NCBI RefSeq assembly: GCF_004349245.1
Contig: NZ_SMLC01000013.1
Coordinates: 1-64,000 of the forward strand
From: Actinomadura sp. 6K520
GTDB taxonomy: Bacteria; Actinomycetota; Actinomycetes; Streptosporangiales; Streptosporangiaceae
Length of the DNA: 64,000 nucleotides
Direction of reading: 5' to 3'
Shown here one piece after another: positions 60,146 through 64,000 of the stretch (positions within the stretch are counted from its first letter, which is position 1; every line of letters starts with the position of its first letter). The translations under genes were made by a program, and so were the position numbers. Under the pieces are notes generated by a model that was not told the DNA's origin, did not search any database, and worked only from the letters and a program-made list of their open reading frames with translations.

Positions 60146-61248
60146 GACGGTTCCCTTCGCAGGAGGCGCGACGCGGCCACGGCGCATCCGCCGAAGAGCA
60201 GGAGCGACACCTCGCCGAGGACGCCGCCCGCGGTCCGCAGGGCAGCGGATCCGCCGAGGTCGCCGGCGACGCGGACGACGAGGGAGGCGTGCAGCAGGAC
60301 GAGCGGCGCGTACAGGACGGGGTGGTACGGCAGCCGGACGCGCAGGACCGCGGGCAGGATCACCGGGGCGTGCCCGAAGACCATCGACATCACGAAGCCC
60401 AGGAACACCGCGTGCAGGGCGGCGTCGTTGAGCCCGCCGGAGGCGGGGCGTCCGGCGGCGAGCCAGATCGTCCCGGCGACGGCCAGCCAGGCGTAGCCGG
60501 CGAGGAGGCAGGCGGCGGCGTAGCGGGGCAGGCCCGTCCCGCGGACGGTGCGGCGGGCGACGTCGTGGACGGCGAGCCAGCCGGCGAGGGCGGCCATGCC
60601 GAGCCCGGTGAGCCGCCACCCGGCGTCCGGCCAGCCGGTGGAGACGGCGGCGCCCGCGCCGACCAGGGCCGCCGCGACCAGGAGGCCGTCGGACGCGCGG
60701 CGGCCGAGGAACGCGACGCGGGCGAGTTCGAGGCGCTCCCCGGCGATCGTGAGCACCAGGAACGCGGCGAGCCACGGGACGATCTCGGCGACCGGCCGCC
60801 CGGACAGCCACAGCAGTGCGCCGACGTACCAGGCGACCGCGCCGGACAGCTGTATGGCCAGGTCGCGTCCGGTGCGGCGGCCGAGGACGGCGATGTAGAT
60901 CGCGATGAGCCAGCCGCCGGCGGCGGTGAGCAGGAGCTTCCCGGGGAGGCCGAGACCGAGGGCGGTGGTGACGGCGCCGAGGCCGGCGAGCGCGGGGGCG
61001 GCGTAGCCCCAGGGGCGGCCGAGGGCGACTGCGCGTTCGAGGGAGATGAGCGTGCCGAGGAAGCCCAGCGCCATCAGCGCGCCGTGCTCCCGCGCGAATG
61101 CGGTGCGCGGCATCGGGACGTCGAGGCCGAGGAGTCCGAGGGCGCCCCAGAGGCCCGCGACGAGCCCGAGCAGCGCGCCGGCGAGCAACGGGAACCGGCG
61201 CGCCGCCACCCGGGGCCGGGGGCTGCCCCGCGTCTCCAGTTTCTCCAT
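60142..61248 (-). CDS. NnrS-like multi-spanning membrane protein
   Basis: A 368-residue protein with about ten to twelve hydrophobic segments and conserved-looking histidines (FAREHGALMALGFLGTLISLE, LHAVFLGFVMSMVFGHAPVI). The pattern fits the NnrS family, haem- and copper-linked proteins that ease NO stress. It is the first gene of the unit nnrS-like then nirK (ATGA overlap) and divergent from the hemerythrin gene. The start is at the ATG at 61248; the frame is open upstream, but that part covers the promoter. Confidence 0.78.
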   Translation of the reverse strand: MEKLETRGSPRPRVAARRFPLLAGALLGLVAGLWGALGLLGLDVPMPRTAFAREHGALMALGFLGTLISLERAVALGRPWGYAAPALAGLGAVTTALGLGLPGKLLLTAAGGWLIAIYIAVLGRRTGRDLAIQLSGAVAWYVGALLWLSGRPVAEIVPWLAAFLVLTIAGERLELARVAFLGRRASDGLLVAAALVGAGAAVSTGWPDAGWRLTGLGMAALAGWLAVHDVARRTVRGTGLPRYAAACLLAGYAWLAVAGTIWLAAGRPASGGLNDAALHAVFLGFVMSMVFGHAPVILPAVLRVRLPYHPVLYAPLVLLHASLVVRVAGDLGGSAALRTAGGVLGEVSLLLFGGCAVAASRLLRREPS

Positions 61249-61262
61249 ACCGCTACTATAAA

Positions 61263-61278
61263 TACAAGTACGGTTGTA
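61263..61278. promoter_or_regulatory. TACAA-N6-TTGTA palindrome between the NO-response genes
   Basis: An inverted repeat TACAA GTACGG TTGTA in an AT-rich patch that is exceptional for this stretch. It lies 14 bases before the nnrS-like start and 34 before the hemerythrin start, so one regulator could control both. The half-site does not match the classical FNR or NsrR consensus closely. The nature of the regulator is open. Confidence 0.6.
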
Positions 61279-61311
61279 AAAAAGCAGTCCGGCACGAGGA
61301 GTGATGTGCTC

Positions 61312-62100
61312 ATGACCACAACGACCGCGAGCCCGCAGCAGGAGACCGTGCGGGCGATCCTCGACCACCACGAGCGGCTCGGCCGCACCATGGCCGACCA
61401 CGTCCTCACGATCTCGCGGGCCGCCGACCAGCTCGCCGCGCCGCACGAGCGGCGCGACCGGCTCGTCGCGTTCTGCGCCGAGGAGGTCGTCCCGCACGCC
61501 GAGGCCGAGGAGAGGACCCTGTACCGGGCGGCCGAGGACCTGCCGGAGGCCCGCGCCCTGCTGCGCGCGATGGTGCGCGAGCACACCGTGCTGAAGGAGC
61601 GGATCGCCGAGCTGGAGGCGGCGCGCACGCCGGCGGAGACGGTCGCCGCCGCGTCCGCCGTCAACGCCCTGTTCCAGTCGCACCTGGAGAAGGAGAACGA
61701 CCTGCTGCTGCCCGCGCTCGTCGCCGAGGGCGTCGACCTCGGGGCGCTGCTCGCGGGCATGCACGAGATCCTCGGCGGCCACGAGCCCGAGACGGCCGGC
61801 GCCGCGGCCGACGGGCACCACTGCACGTGCGGCGGCCACGACGACCCCGGCACGCCCGGCGCGACCGCCGAGGTCACCGGCGGGGAGCTGGACGTGCGCA
61901 CCCTCGTCCCGGCGCAGCGGCACGAGCAGATCTTCGCCGCCTTCGGCGCGCTCCCGCCCGGGACGGCGTTCGTGCTGGTCAACGACCACGACCCGAAGCC
62001 GCTGTACTACCAGTTCGCCGCCGAGCACCCCGGCGAGTTCACCTGGGACTACGAGGAGGCCGGCCCGGAGGTCTGGCGGGTGCGCATCGGCAGGCCGTGA
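61312..62100 (+). CDS. Hemerythrin-DUF2249 protein
   Basis: A 262-residue two-domain protein. The hemerythrin-like part (about 10-155) has the iron ligands HHERL, ADH, HAEAEERTLY, EHTVL and FQSHLEKEND. A His/Cys-rich linker (GHHCTCGGH) leads to a DUF2249 domain at about 190-262 (LDVRTLVPAQRHEQIFAAFG, NDHDPKPLYYQF). Such proteins bind or sense NO and oxygen or repair iron-sulfur clusters, which fits the divergent nirK and nnrS-like genes. The ATG at 61312 has AGGAG 10 nt upstream; a GTG at 61306 would add two residues. Confidence 0.86.
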   Translation: MTTTTASPQQETVRAILDHHERLGRTMADHVLTISRAADQLAAPHERRDRLVAFCAEEVVPHAEAEERTLYRAAEDLPEARALLRAMVREHTVLKERIAELEAARTPAETVAAASAVNALFQSHLEKENDLLLPALVAEGVDLGALLAGMHEILGGHEPETAGAAADGHHCTCGGHDDPGTPGATAEVTGGELDVRTLVPAQRHEQIFAAFGALPPGTAFVLVNDHDPKPLYYQFAAEHPGEFTWDYEEAGPEVWRVRIGRP

Positions 62101-62112
62101 CCCCCTGAAACT

Positions 62113-62146
62113 CGCCTGACGGCCGCGGCGCGGCGGCCGTCAGGCG
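62113..62146. terminator. Bidirectional hairpin terminator
   Basis: CGCCTGACGGCCG (62113-62125) pairs perfectly with 62134-62146 across an 8-base GC-rich loop. It lies between the convergent hemerythrin and metH genes and fits a shared factor-independent terminator. Confidence 0.8.
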
Positions 62147-62158
62147 GTCCCGGAGGCG

Positions 62159-64000
<1,842 letters not shown>

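Overview
High-GC actinomycete DNA, most likely from the Streptosporangiales (Actinomadura-like). The lineage is inferred from GC-rich codon use, the XRE/DUF397/HATPase gene group, an AfsR-like regulator and a nitrate-sensor kinase/DUF742 pair; no rRNA or tRNA gene is present to confirm it. The first 26 bases are a Nextera sequencing adapter, so position 27 is the real end of the contig.

Positions 78-45492 form a defence island. On the minus strand, one overlapping operon encodes the DISARM core drmA-drmB-drmC (10083-3478), then an N6-adenine methylase with an N-terminal HTH, then a soluble Ser/Thr kinase with a TPR-like tail. The other class 1 DISARM parts lie far away on the same strand: drmD-drmMI at 41510-34358, plus a second full-length drmMI paralogue at 18092-14058. 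Read along the minus strand the order is drmD, drmMI, drmMI', drmA, drmB, drmC, as if a class 1 DISARM locus had been opened by later insertions. The inserted material includes: a divergent four-gene cassette (10562-13645) with a paired AGRN/AGRD-like motif protein set, a nucleoside deoxyribosyltransferase-like enzyme and a phosphoribosyltransferase; a small protein, a membrane protein and a CHAT-protease/STAND-NTPase/TPR protein (18654-23021); an unknown gene pair (24103-23075); two secreted or membrane hypotheticals; an XRE/DUF397/HATPase group (26069-28237); a protein methyltransferase gene whose catalytic core has been replaced by a two-gene module (28460-31612); and an EcsC protein with a PD-(D/E)XK nuclease candidate (33571-31761). 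A McrBC pair with an EVE-type domain (41729-45492) is divergent from drmD and closes the island.

From 45553 on the genes look like ordinary chromosome: an AfsR-like regulator divergent from a SAM methyltransferase; a four-gene operon with a gas-vesicle-cluster type SRPBCC protein and a protein of 11-residue repeats; a nitrate-sensor-type histidine kinase, DUF742 protein and solute-binding lipoprotein; a STAS protein; a nitrite/NO group (membrane-fused copper nitrite reductase and an NnrS-like protein, divergent from hemerythrin-DUF2249 across a palindrome); and the C-terminal part of metH running off the right edge.

No CRISPR array, integrase, transposase, tRNA or rRNA was seen.
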